Part shown: in pieces, positions 9,497-16,912 of the stretch
How positions within the stretch are numbered: position 1 is the first letter of the stretch
Layout: every line of letters begins with the position of its first letter
Assembly: GCF_018224925.1 (NCBI RefSeq)
Contig: NZ_JAGTUF010000008.1
Location: 62,001 to 126,000, forward strand
Length of the DNA: 64,000 nt
Reading direction: 5' to 3'
DNA from: Magnetospirillum sulfuroxidans
GTDB lineage: Bacteria; Pseudomonadota; Alphaproteobacteria; Rhodospirillales; Magnetospirillaceae
The notes under the pieces: generated by a model
Databases searched by the model: none
Told to the model about the DNA's origin: nothing
What the model saw: only the letters and a program-made list of their open reading frames with translations
Translations under genes and position numbers: made by a program

Positions 9497-9522
9497 GACT
9501 ATAGGTCTACAGACTATGAGTC
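9497..9522. promoter_or_regulatory. tandem C-box-like operators
   Basis: GACTATAGGTC (9497-9507), spacer TACA, then GACTATGAGTC (9512-9522). The second is a perfect GACT-N3-AGTC palindrome. Two such boxes separated by four bases is the organisation of controller-protein operators in restriction-modification systems. They lie between the divergent XRE gene and the 9538 gene. A near copy occurs at 10755. Confidence 0.6.
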
Positions 9523-9537
9523 ACATGGGGGTCAGCC

Positions 9538-10074
9538 ATGAAGGTGCTTCACCAACAAACGCCTTTTTCGGTCATCCAATTCCAGGGACGTATCGAAGCA
9601 ATTAAAGTGGCACGCCAGTTCAGCGACGGAACTCATATTGCGTACCTACGCATCAATGAGGAGGGTGAGGGAGTGAACGTGCTGCAAAATATTTCCGTTG
9701 GGAACTCAGTCGGAAGTTATTTAAAAGAGGGTGAAAAATGCACTCTGTATGCAATTGCCTGGGATGGACGCGGGCACTTCCTTTACGCAGCCGAGACGCA
9801 AGGCCGTCAAGTCTATGATCGCGATGAACTGGAGCGATTTCGGAGGTCGCTGATTCGTCAAGTCGCGCTGACGTGGGGTTCCGTTGCGCTATTTGGGGTG
9901 CTAATGACGCTTTTAGTGCTTTTCCTATATTTTGGTATTCCGCTTGCCATTTGGGCTGGGTGGAAACTTAGACAAGGATTGCGAAGAGCTCGGTTTCCGC
10001 TAAATGAGATGCATAATGTGTTGATTGGACAAGGTTGGAAGCTTGATGCCTCCCGTTCGATCAACGTGTCTTAA
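9538..10074 (+). CDS. unknown membrane protein, divergent from the XRE regulator
   Basis: A 178-residue protein I do not recognise. The first ~105 residues are soluble and beta-rich. A strong hydrophobic segment follows (about 112-140, VALFGVLMTLLVLFLYFGIPLAIWAGW in two pieces), then a basic tail (KLRQGLRRARFP). Thus a soluble domain is anchored by one or two membrane helices. The start ATG follows GGGGGTCAGCC. The controller-like operators overlap its promoter region, so it is probably under control of the XRE protein. Codon and base use are AT-richer than the core genome. Confidence 0.6.
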   Translation: MKVLHQQTPFSVIQFQGRIEAIKVARQFSDGTHIAYLRINEEGEGVNVLQNISVGNSVGSYLKEGEKCTLYAIAWDGRGHFLYAAETQGRQVYDRDELERFRRSLIRQVALTWGSVALFGVLMTLLVLFLYFGIPLAIWAGWKLRQGLRRARFPLNEMHNVLIGQGWKLDASRSINVS

Positions 10075-10122
10075 TGTTACTATCGGCCTCTCTTTCTGGA
10101 CGGTTAATCTTGAGGGTATTTT

Positions 10123-10410
10123 ATGAGGCGCTTGCCAAACAGTACTGACAACTTGGTCTTAGGCACGGTTAACGCGCCCTGGAAGCGCGCCATTGATGCT
10201 GAGACCCTGGCGACACAAATCAAAGAGGGGAAAACTGATGAGTGGCTGTGTCACATAGCGACCTTCTTCACGGAAGTCAGTCCATCTCTCATCGATGATT
10301 TTGCGGAAGCCCACTCTATAGACCAGGAAAAACTTATGGTTACCTACAAAAAAATTAAAGAGGAAACCGGAGATAATAGTCTATACATGGATAAGTTATT
10401 AAATGGATAG
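10123..10410 (+). CDS. unknown small protein
   Basis: A 95-residue, acidic, probably helical protein (ETLATQIKEGKTDEWLCHIATFF...EKLMVTYKKIKEETGDNSL). It starts 49 bases after the membrane protein and is probably co-transcribed with it. No recognised domain. It converges on the gene at 10466. AT-rich composition suggests foreign origin. Confidence 0.5.
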   Translation: MRRLPNSTDNLVLGTVNAPWKRAIDAETLATQIKEGKTDEWLCHIATFFTEVSPSLIDDFAEAHSIDQEKLMVTYKKIKEETGDNSLYMDKLLNG

Positions 10411-10465
10411 TATCATTTTTCAATTAAATCCATTGTTTCATTGATGTATTATTAAAATAATGGAC

Positions 10466-10723
10466 CTACTTTAATGCGGAATCTGCGTCCAGCTTTTCAA
10501 TTCGAATGAGAATTGATTTCATTGCTTCTGCGATTCCTGGGATACAATTCATTGATGTTCCAGGCTTGGACATCGAAAATAGAACCAAGCTAAGGGCGCC
10601 GCATAAATGTGCGGCTGTTGCCTTAAGGTCTTCAGGATACTCCTGACTGACCAAAAGATGCGTCGAGCGAGCGATTTGCGCCGACAAATTAAGATCCACA
10701 GAAAGCTGATCTTCAATGTCCAT
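10466..10723 (-). CDS. unknown small helical protein with a controller box upstream
   Basis: An 85-residue protein (MDIEDQLSVDLNLSAQIARS...) that looks all-helical and matches no family I recognise. Its ATG lies 32 bases from a GACT-N3-CGTC box at 10755 that shares 17 of 18 positions with the operator at 9511-9528. This makes it a possible member of the same small regulon. Confidence 0.5.
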   Translation of the reverse strand: MDIEDQLSVDLNLSAQIARSTHLLVSQEYPEDLKATAAHLCGALSLVLFSMSKPGTSMNCIPGIAEAMKSILIRIEKLDADSALK

Positions 10724-10754
10724 GTTAACGCGCTCGTCGGCCGGCCCAAATGTA

Positions 10755-10765
10755 GACTATGCGTC
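10755..10765. promoter_or_regulatory. third C-box-like site
   Basis: GACTATGCGTC, embedded in AGACTATGCGTCACATGG. The operator at 9511-9528 reads AGACTATGAGTCACATGG. The extended identity beyond the palindrome suggests a true duplicated regulatory site in front of the 10723 gene. Confidence 0.5.
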
Positions 10766-11537
10766 ACATGGAAAGTCGTCAATCCATTGTGTTGCACTCG
10801 CTCGTCAGCGAAGTGAGTCGGCGCTGGCCGTGCCGTCTTGAACTTGGCAGCCGTCCGCGCTCTGGCTCAGAACGAAGACCATTTGCGCGTTCGTGAACTT
10901 CGCTGCCTTCATCTCTGACCATCTTTTCCTGGCCGAGAAATCTGGGCCGAAAACGCCAACTCAAAACGTGTGAAAATCACCAAAAGATCGGATTCTGCAA
11001 TCAATTATTGGACTCGATCAGCCAAAAATCGGATTCGTCCCATCCGTTGTCCAGGTGTCCGGGAGTTGTCGTGGCGCGGAACGAACGACGGCGTTGACGT
11101 CAGACACTGGAGGAGATTTTCCAAGGCAGGTCAGAGGGGGTGACGGACCAGCTGCCAGTTGCCAGCAGCCACAGACTCTTCAAGGACGCTCATATACAGA
11201 GGGAGTGGGGCGATCTCTGTATCTGTAAGATTTGAGGAGGGGAACGGTGAAGGGATGGCGTCCATGATGGGCCTCAGCTAGTGGCTCTTCCATCATCGAT
11301 CCGCAAATTAGATGGGCGTAAGGATCTCAGCGGGGCGCGGGTTCACTTTTTGCTTGCGCCGTGCAGTGGCATTTATATCCTACTGGCGCCGCCATTGGGC
11401 GGTTGGGGTGACGCCCAACCTGGCGCCTTCATCGGGTAAATTCGTCAAGTAGTATCAGATCTCCTTTACCCTCCAGGCCGCGGTGAGTATGGCGCCGCTC
11501 ACACTACGTGGACCTGGGCACGGGTGGAGTCTGTCCC
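10766..11537. other. 770-base stretch without a convincing gene
   Basis: No reading frame here looks like a protein. It holds two imperfect short repeats (CCAAAAGATCGGATTC near 10979 and CCAAAAATCGGATTC near 11020), a lone IS3 terminal repeat (11106-11133) and otherwise undistinguished sequence leading into the gene at 11538. It looks like a scar of past IS activity. Confidence 0.5.
11106..11133. repeat. solo IS3 terminal inverted repeat
   Basis: ACTGGAGGAGATTTTCCAAG followed by GCAGGTCA matches the right end of IS3 copy 1 (4636-4663) and is the inverted complement of the left ends at 869 and 19349. No transposase sequence accompanies it, so it is a footprint of a deleted element. Confidence 0.7.
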
Positions 11538-12374
11538 ATGACTATTTCCTTCCTACGCTACGAATCTGCTTTCAAGACGGCCAGCAAGGAATTGCTGGAC
11601 GCCGTCAATTCAGCTCGCCGGAATGGGCGCGTCGCTGCCGACGGACTCATGGTCTTCCTGCTCCGACAGGAGCGTCGGTGGTCTTCGTCGGAAGCCGTCC
11701 TATCCGGTGCGGAAGGGCTGGCCAATTACCTCAACAGGCTTGATGGCAAGCCATCACTCGGAAGGTGCCAGCAGGCGCTGGCGCATGTGTTCGCCGGATG
11801 CCAGTACCAGGACCTGATCGGATACTGGAATTCCGACATCGCACGGCTCCTTGCCGACCTCATTTTGCCCCCTCCGGATACCATTGAGGACGGGATTGAG
11901 GTCATCCACCCTTATCCCCTTGAGCTCCAGAGGGTGCCGCTGTTGGCCCCCCTCAAATCCCACTGGGAGGCGAATAACGTCTCCACCAGCCAGCGCGCCT
12001 TCCTGCCGCCGATGCCGCCGCCGGAAATTTTTGGCCTGAAGCGGTTCGGCCCGCATGAAATCTTTCGCTCGTGGCCACTTGGCAAGAAAGGGGAACTCTC
12101 CAACGCGCGCATGACCATCGTCCTCAAAGACGGCGCGGGAAAATATATCGGTGCCGTGCACTGGAATTGGTGGGGATATAGGCTCGCGGGCAGCGACTAC
12201 ACGATTTACGCCAAAGATGGCGATGCATGGCTGTACGTGACCATGGACATCCGTCCCAAAAAACCGCTGCCCGACCGAGGGCCGAAGGTCGAATGGATCT
12301 CGGAGGAAGAATTTATACGGCACATGGAGTTCCTCGTTCCCGAGGATTCCGCTGACGAAGAGGGCGGGCAATGA
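11538..12374 (+). CDS. unknown cytoplasmic protein
   Basis: A 278-residue protein from the ATG at 11538, chosen because GTGGAG lies 8 bases upstream. The N-terminal half is helical and Ala/Leu-rich (FKTASKELLDAVNSARRNGRV...). The C-terminal half has a Trp-rich beta stretch (GAVHWNWWGYRLAGSDYTIY) and an acidic end. No family recognised. Its stop overlaps the start of the membrane protein at 12371, so the two form an operon and may work together. Confidence 0.55.
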   Translation: MTISFLRYESAFKTASKELLDAVNSARRNGRVAADGLMVFLLRQERRWSSSEAVLSGAEGLANYLNRLDGKPSLGRCQQALAHVFAGCQYQDLIGYWNSDIARLLADLILPPPDTIEDGIEVIHPYPLELQRVPLLAPLKSHWEANNVSTSQRAFLPPMPPPEIFGLKRFGPHEIFRSWPLGKKGELSNARMTIVLKDGAGKYIGAVHWNWWGYRLAGSDYTIYAKDGDAWLYVTMDIRPKKPLPDRGPKVEWISEEEFIRHMEFLVPEDSADEEGGQ

Positions 12375-12826
12375 GCGACCGGAACGCATCTCCCGAGACG
12401 ACCATCGCGCTTGTCGTGGTCCTGGTGGTCGGTGGCGGCGTTCTCCGCCTTTCGATGGCGCTAGGCGCCGACTTCTTGCCAACACTCATGGCCGTGGGGT
12501 GGACGATCCTGGTCATCGTCGGCTTCGCCGTCTGGCTGTGGTTCCGCTTCTCCTACGATGAAGCCAACTGGTCCACGCGGATCAGCGGATTGGCGGCCCT
12601 GATCTGGCCGTCATGGTGGAAGGCGGTCGACAGCATCGCGGCCAACGCAGAAAAGCCACCCGGACGACGGTCTTTGTTGGCCTACGCCGACACAGTGCCC
12701 TGGTCAGACACGTTCCCTGTCGAGTTTCCCTGGTGGGCGAGCGGGTGGTTCTATGGGCTGACCGAGGTGGCGCTGGTGGCCACCTTCCTCTATGCCCTCA
12801 TCAACGCGGGTCGGGGCTATCGCTGA
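12371..12826 (+). CDS. unknown membrane protein
   Basis: A 151-residue protein with membrane helices at about 10-35 and 38-60 and another near the C-terminus (VALVATFLYALINAG). A Trp-rich loop lies between (WPSWWKAVDSI, FPWWASGWFYG). It overlaps the preceding gene by four bases (ATGA), so it is translationally coupled to it. Function unknown. Confidence 0.55.
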   Translation: MSDRNASPETTIALVVVLVVGGGVLRLSMALGADFLPTLMAVGWTILVIVGFAVWLWFRFSYDEANWSTRISGLAALIWPSWWKAVDSIAANAEKPPGRRSLLAYADTVPWSDTFPVEFPWWASGWFYGLTEVALVATFLYALINAGRGYR

Positions 12827-12835
12827 CCTATGGGA

Positions 12836-12872
12836 ATGGCCACGAGCGGAACGCGTCGCCGTTCGTGGCCAT
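12836..12872 (+). terminator. stem-loop after the 11538-12826 pair
   Basis: ATGGCCACGAGCGG pairs with CCGTTCGTGGCCAT, a 14-base stem with one wobble, 10 bases after the stop codon. There is no strong T run, so efficiency is uncertain. Confidence 0.5.
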
Positions 12873-13004
12873 CTTAGCTCCGTCATGATCCAGTCAGTCT
12901 ATGCTGGTTTAGCCCTTAGCATTCTCGGGGCCCAGGCAGAGGTGGCCCCGGAAATTCGGACAAGGTGTTAAGCTATCGCCCATTACGTGCAAGGACGTTT
13001 GAGA

Positions 13005-13292
13005 ATGGGCAAAGTTACGAGGAAGCGGTACACGGCTGACTTCAAGGCGAAGGTTGCGCTTGAAGCGATCAAGGGCGACCTGACGCTGGCGGAATTGTCC
13101 AGCAAGCACGGCATCCACCAGACGATGATCGCGGCGTGGAAGCGTCAGGCGATCGAAGGCATGGCCGGAACGTTCTCCGGCAAGGCGGAGGCTGCGCAGG
13201 TCTCGCGCGAGGACGAGATTTCCAGATTGCATGCAAAGATCGGCCAATTGCTGGTGGAGCGGGATTTTTTGGCGAAGGCCTCCGGTCGATGA
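13005..13292 (+). CDS. IS3-family transposase OrfA
   Basis: A 95-residue HTH_Tnp_1 protein (KRYTADFKAKVALEAIKGDLT...LAELSSKHGIHQTMIAAWK) followed by a leucine-zipper-like helix (EDEISRLHAKIGQLLVERDFL). It is complete. Its stop overlaps the orfB start (CGATGAGTG), and a run of six T (13265-13270) could serve frameshifting. Confidence 0.85.
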   Translation: MGKVTRKRYTADFKAKVALEAIKGDLTLAELSSKHGIHQTMIAAWKRQAIEGMAGTFSGKAEAAQVSREDEISRLHAKIGQLLVERDFLAKASGR

Positions 13293-14068
13293 GTGTCGAG
13301 CGGAGGCGGCAAAAGATCGATCCGGATCATCCCGATCTGCCGGTGAGGCGGCAATGTGCGCTGATTTCGCTCAGCCGGTCGGTGTTCTATTACCGCCCTC
13401 GGGGCGAGAGCGGCTTCACCCTGGAGCTGATGCGGCGGATCGACGAGACCTTCACCGAGCATCCCTATTTCGGAGCGCGGCAGATGATGTTTCATCTGCG
13501 CCGCCAGGGACACATAGCTGGGCGCAAGCGGGTGGCGCGTCTGATGGCGCTGATGGGCTTGTCGCCCATCTATCAGAAGCCCCGGACCAGCGATCCCCAT
13601 CCCCAGCACCCGGTCTATCCGTACCTGCTGAAGGACCTGGCGATCACCCGGCCCAACCAGGTGTGGTGCGCCGACATCACCTATATCCCCATGCGCAAGG
13701 GCTTCCTGTATCTGGTGGCGGTGATGGACTGGGCCACCCGCAAGGTGCTGGCCTGGAAGCTGTCAAACACCATGGAGGCCGATTTCTGCATCGAGGTGTT
13801 GCAAGACGCCCTGGCCCGGTTTGCTCCGCCGGAGATTTTCAACACCGACCAGGGCAGCCAGTTTACCAGCCCACGTTTCACCCAGGTGCTGAAGGACGCC
13901 AAGGTGCGCATCAGCATGGACGGGCGCGGCCGCTGGATGGACAACGTCTTCATCGAGCGCCTAGCTTTGGCTGGACGCACACCCGACGAGGCGTATCATC
14001 AAACCGCGCCAACACCCTGTCCGGCGCATGCCCCGGACAGGGTGTTGATCAGCGCACTGGCGGCATGA
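13289..14068 (+). pseudogene. IS3-family OrfB with an internal deletion
   Basis: The HTH_21 and rve parts are present (LMRRIDETFTEHPYFGARQM, CADITYIPMRKG with the first Asp, NTDQGSQFTSP with the second Asp, DNVFIERL with the Glu). After FIERL the protein jumps directly to ALAGRTPDEAY, which normally lies about 45 codons further on, so the segment after the catalytic Glu is missing. The frame stays open by chance to 14068, through the arms of a hairpin. It is probably inactive. Confidence 0.75.
14010..14047. repeat. perfect 15-bp inverted repeat at the IS3 3' end
   Basis: CAACACCCTGTCCGG, an 8-base loop, then CCGGACAGGGTGTTG. It sits inside the aberrant tail of the deleted OrfB. It could be a terminator lacking a T run or a recombination scar. 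Confidence 0.6.
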
Positions 14069-14139
14069 GCATCAACAAGGCAATAGTTTAACCAAGCCGC
14101 CAAATTGTCCAAACGGACGGGGCCACCTCTCCGTGGATG

Positions 14140-14301
14140 GTCCAGACCGGTTGCGCCGAAACCGTGCGAGAGACCCGGCAGGCCGTCCTTGATCACGCCT
14201 TCAGCCAAAATCCACAGCGCTTCGTCCGCAAACCGCCACGGACCCCAGCCCCGCCCAGCGCCGTCTCGATCAACTCGCCTGCGCACGAATGTGCTGCCTA
14301 A
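14140..14301 (+). pseudogene. C-terminal scrap of another IS3 OrfB
   Basis: One frame gives VRETRQAVLDHAF then NPQRFVRKPPRTPAPPSA and SINSP before a stop at 14301. This resembles the C-terminal tail of IS3-type transposases (...PERFVRKPP.PP.LP...WIN.P). There is no start or core. It lies directly against the deleted IS3 element and 113 bases before the ThiC-like gene. Confidence 0.5.
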
Positions 14302-14414
14302 ATTCCCCGACGAGGTGTCGCGGATTCATTGACACGTTGTGCTTGCGAGAGATGAGAGCTATCACTACTCTAACAGCCCTGTTTGTCAAGGAATCGCCGT
14401 GCGGCGTGTAGAAA

Positions 14415-15635
14415 ATGGATGACGAGGCACTCATGGAAATTGACGAAATAATACTTGGGTTAGATGACGTGCTTCGTGGCAACATTACGGCCGATTTGCT
14501 TCGCAACGCTGTGGAGGATGGTAGTGCTGTTTTAATTCGCGGTCGAGAAAGGTCAGTGGCAGTTGGTAGCAGCCTTCCTGTTAAGATCAATACCAACATT
14601 GGGATATCTGATAAATCAGACCCTAACGTCGAAGTGGAAAAATTAAAGCTATTAAGTAGTTTTTCATTTCGCCCCGACTTGATGATGGATCATACTATCG
14701 ATCGGGAGCACCGCGATTTTTGGAAGACTATGGTCCGTCATTTTGATGGGCCTGTTGGAACTCTTCCTCACTACACTATATATAGCCCACAACATGGCAT
14801 AGAAAAATCTGCGCTGATCGATAGGATCACAGAAATGCTAGAGGGCGGTGTAGCGTTTATGACGCTACATTTCACGTCAGATCCAGACATTTATGATGTT
14901 GCTCGCAAGACCAGACCAATACCCGTCACTTCTCGCGGCGGCGGCTTAGTCGTGAGAGACATGTTGAGGTCTGGCAGAAATGAAAATGTTTTTCGGGCAG
15001 CAATTGCTGATATTGCATCCGTATTTCGAAAATTTGATGCCACGATAAGCGTAGGAACGACGTACCGCCCGCCCGACATTTTTTCCGCGCTCGATGAAGC
15101 CCACACGCTCGAAACAAAAAGGCAGGTGCAGATTGTCAGGGAACTCAGAGAGGCAGGAGTAAGTGTGATTATGGAAGGTGTTGGTCATGTGCAATTGACC
15201 GACATACCAAGGTATATAGCAATTGCTTCTAAGGCCAAATGCCCGTTTATGCCGCTTGGTCCAACGACAACAGACAGCGCAATTGGCTTCGATCATGTGG
15301 TCAACGCAATAGGGGGTGTCACAATGGCACTTGCCGGGGGTGCGCACATTCTGAATTCAATCACTCGAGAAGAGCACACAGGTGGTGTCCCAAGCTTAGA
15401 ATCTGTGGTTGAAGGACTCAAGGCAGCTAAAGTTGCGGCACATTCGGTCAATGTGACTAGATTTGAGCGCATTAAAGCATTCGACAGGATGACTATAGAA
15501 CAAAGAGGCAAGCAAGTCAGTTGTGTCGTGGCGGGCGGATTGTTCAACGAGCGTGTTGACGATCCGAGAAAGGGCTGCAATCGCTGTAGCTTTGAATGCC
15601 CAATTGTTCTCGCACCCGCGTCACCGATTCACTAG
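14415..15635 (+). CDS. divergent ThiC-like radical SAM protein
   Basis: A 406-residue protein. ThiC makes hydroxymethylpyrimidine phosphate from aminoimidazole ribotide. ThiC landmarks, in order: KINTNIGIS (57-65), DGPVGTLPHYTIY (111-123), SRGGGL (173-178), VSVIMEGVGHVQ (249-260, the His of GPGHVP kept), CPFMPLGPTTTDSAIGFDH (276-294), REEHTGGVP (318-326) and VAAHSVNV. Differences from true ThiC: GDGLRPG has become GTTYRPP (214-220), TIHAGV has become TLHFTS, and the C-terminal cluster motif is C388-x2-C391-x3-C395 rather than Cx2Cx4C. The protein is shorter than ThiC, so a different substrate is likely (compare BzaF, a ThiC relative). No TPP riboswitch is seen upstream. A second start at 14433 has a better GAGG site. 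First gene of an AT-richer cluster. Confidence 0.75.
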   Translation: MDDEALMEIDEIILGLDDVLRGNITADLLRNAVEDGSAVLIRGRERSVAVGSSLPVKINTNIGISDKSDPNVEVEKLKLLSSFSFRPDLMMDHTIDREHRDFWKTMVRHFDGPVGTLPHYTIYSPQHGIEKSALIDRITEMLEGGVAFMTLHFTSDPDIYDVARKTRPIPVTSRGGGLVVRDMLRSGRNENVFRAAIADIASVFRKFDATISVGTTYRPPDIFSALDEAHTLETKRQVQIVRELREAGVSVIMEGVGHVQLTDIPRYIAIASKAKCPFMPLGPTTTDSAIGFDHVVNAIGGVTMALAGGAHILNSITREEHTGGVPSLESVVEGLKAAKVAAHSVNVTRFERIKAFDRMTIEQRGKQVSCVVAGGLFNERVDDPRKGCNRCSFECPIVLAPASPIH

Positions 15636-15646
15636 AGGCCGCATAA

Positions 15647-16783
15647 ATGGACATCTACTTTCCGACAAAGATCCACTTTGCCGACGATGCAGTTGAGAAG
15701 GTCGTTGGAGACATTTCCGAGAACTTCTCGTCTTGTCTGGTTATTACAGGTGGAGCGAGAACCCGAGGATCAAGTGTTTTCGTAGAAGCGCTACGTTCTC
15801 TGCGTACCAGACTGTCAAGTGTGCTTGTCATAGAGGGCATACATTCAAATCCACGCGAAGGAGAAATAATTCAGGCGGCGAAAGATGCCAGACAAAATAG
15901 GCCCGCATGCATTCTGAGCATAGGCGCTGGAAGCGTCCACGACGCTGCGAAGATTGTATCCGTGCTAATCAATGAGGACTTTTCAATTGAAGAATTAACA
16001 GTCGAGCGACAGGGATATAATAAGATCAAAAACAGAAATGTTCCGTTGTTCTGTATGCCGTCGATGGTTGGGACTGGAACAGAGATTTCCCCTGCAAGTC
16101 TAGTTCGTATTGGTCACCAAAAAAGGATTATATTCAGTCCGCATTTGTATCCTAAGGCAGCATATTATTCATTTAAGCATATCGGAAGTTCCGATATCGA
16201 GCTAGATGTACTAACGGCATTTGACTCCTTTGCTCAATCACTGGAAGCATTAACTTCGCAAAAGGCCAATTTGTGGGCGGAAATGTACGCCTTGGCTGGT
16301 ATCAAGAATTCTCTTGAGGGGATAAAAAGGCTCTCTGTTTCGGGCAGCAGTCCATCGGTATGGAAACAGCTTTCTCACGCTAGTGCCCAAAGTTTGCTTG
16401 CCGTAGCGAACTCTTCGGTTGGAGCAATTCATGCATTATCTGACCCATTGAGTGGAATTTACGACATTCACCATGGTCGCGCATTGGCGCTTGTTGCTCC
16501 CAAGGTTCTATTAGCTAACTATGAGGAGTGTGCTGAGCGCTATCACGTAGTCGAAGAACTCATTAGTGAGATACTCAACCTACCGAAATCAATGAAGCTT
16601 CCTGAAGCGGTTGAAGCGTTCCTCGATGGTGTTGCCCCTAACCGCAAAGTCGGAATTCCTGAAATTGATTTGTCGGATCAGGGAATGGCTAGGTTGATAG
16701 CAGAATCACGGAATCCAGATATGGAAGGGGCGCCAAAATTGCTTACCGACAATGAGATAGAGTCAGTATTTCGCAGCATGTAG
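15647..16783 (+). CDS. iron-containing alcohol dehydrogenase-like protein with an altered metal site
   Basis: A 378-residue Fe-ADH/dehydroquinate-synthase-fold protein. The NAD-binding motif is GAGSVHDAAK (about 88-97), and MPSMVGTGTEISPASLV matches the family. Of the four usual metal ligands the Asp is present (TAFDSFAQSLEA), the His four residues later is Gln, the next His is present (AIHALSDPLSG) and the last is present (DIHHGRALAL). The catalytic His of HxxAH is Asp. It may therefore have lost iron or changed chemistry. It starts 11 bases after the ThiC-like gene, so the two are surely co-transcribed. Its natural substrate cannot be read from sequence. Confidence 0.75.
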   Translation: MDIYFPTKIHFADDAVEKVVGDISENFSSCLVITGGARTRGSSVFVEALRSLRTRLSSVLVIEGIHSNPREGEIIQAAKDARQNRPACILSIGAGSVHDAAKIVSVLINEDFSIEELTVERQGYNKIKNRNVPLFCMPSMVGTGTEISPASLVRIGHQKRIIFSPHLYPKAAYYSFKHIGSSDIELDVLTAFDSFAQSLEALTSQKANLWAEMYALAGIKNSLEGIKRLSVSGSSPSVWKQLSHASAQSLLAVANSSVGAIHALSDPLSGIYDIHHGRALALVAPKVLLANYEECAERYHVVEELISEILNLPKSMKLPEAVEAFLDGVAPNRKVGIPEIDLSDQGMARLIAESRNPDMEGAPKLLTDNEIESVFRSM

Positions 16784-16912
16784 TTGTGGGTTAGATAGCG
16801 GGACCCCAAATCGAGTTGTCGTGTTTGTGGAGGGGCTTGATTAGGTGAGCAGCCCACAGGTGGTTTGAATACCATGCGCGAGTAAGCTCCGCATGATGTG
16901 AGGTGGGCAGCT

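Larger units (their letters stand above)
12938..14130 (+). mobile_element. IS3-family element with an internally deleted transposase
   Basis: The left end AGAGGTGGCCCCGGAAATTC is matched in inverse orientation at the right end (14105-14130, AGAGGTGGCCCCGTCCGTTT when reversed). OrfA and OrfB lie between. The element is related to the IS3 subgroup with GKVTRKRYTADFKAKVALEA OrfA proteins. I could not define a target duplication. Confidence 0.75.

Noticed and set aside
10979-11040. CRISPR-like repeat pair
   Set aside because: Only two imperfect 15-base matches without regular spacing.
14329-14334. Promoter -35 box TTGACA before the ThiC-like gene
   Set aside because: No convincing -10 element at 16-18 bases, so it is not listed as a promoter.
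14300-14414. TPP riboswitch before the ThiC-like gene
   Set aside because: No CTGAGA or ACCCTTTGAACCTGA-type conserved elements; only a TTGACA-like -35 box is visible.
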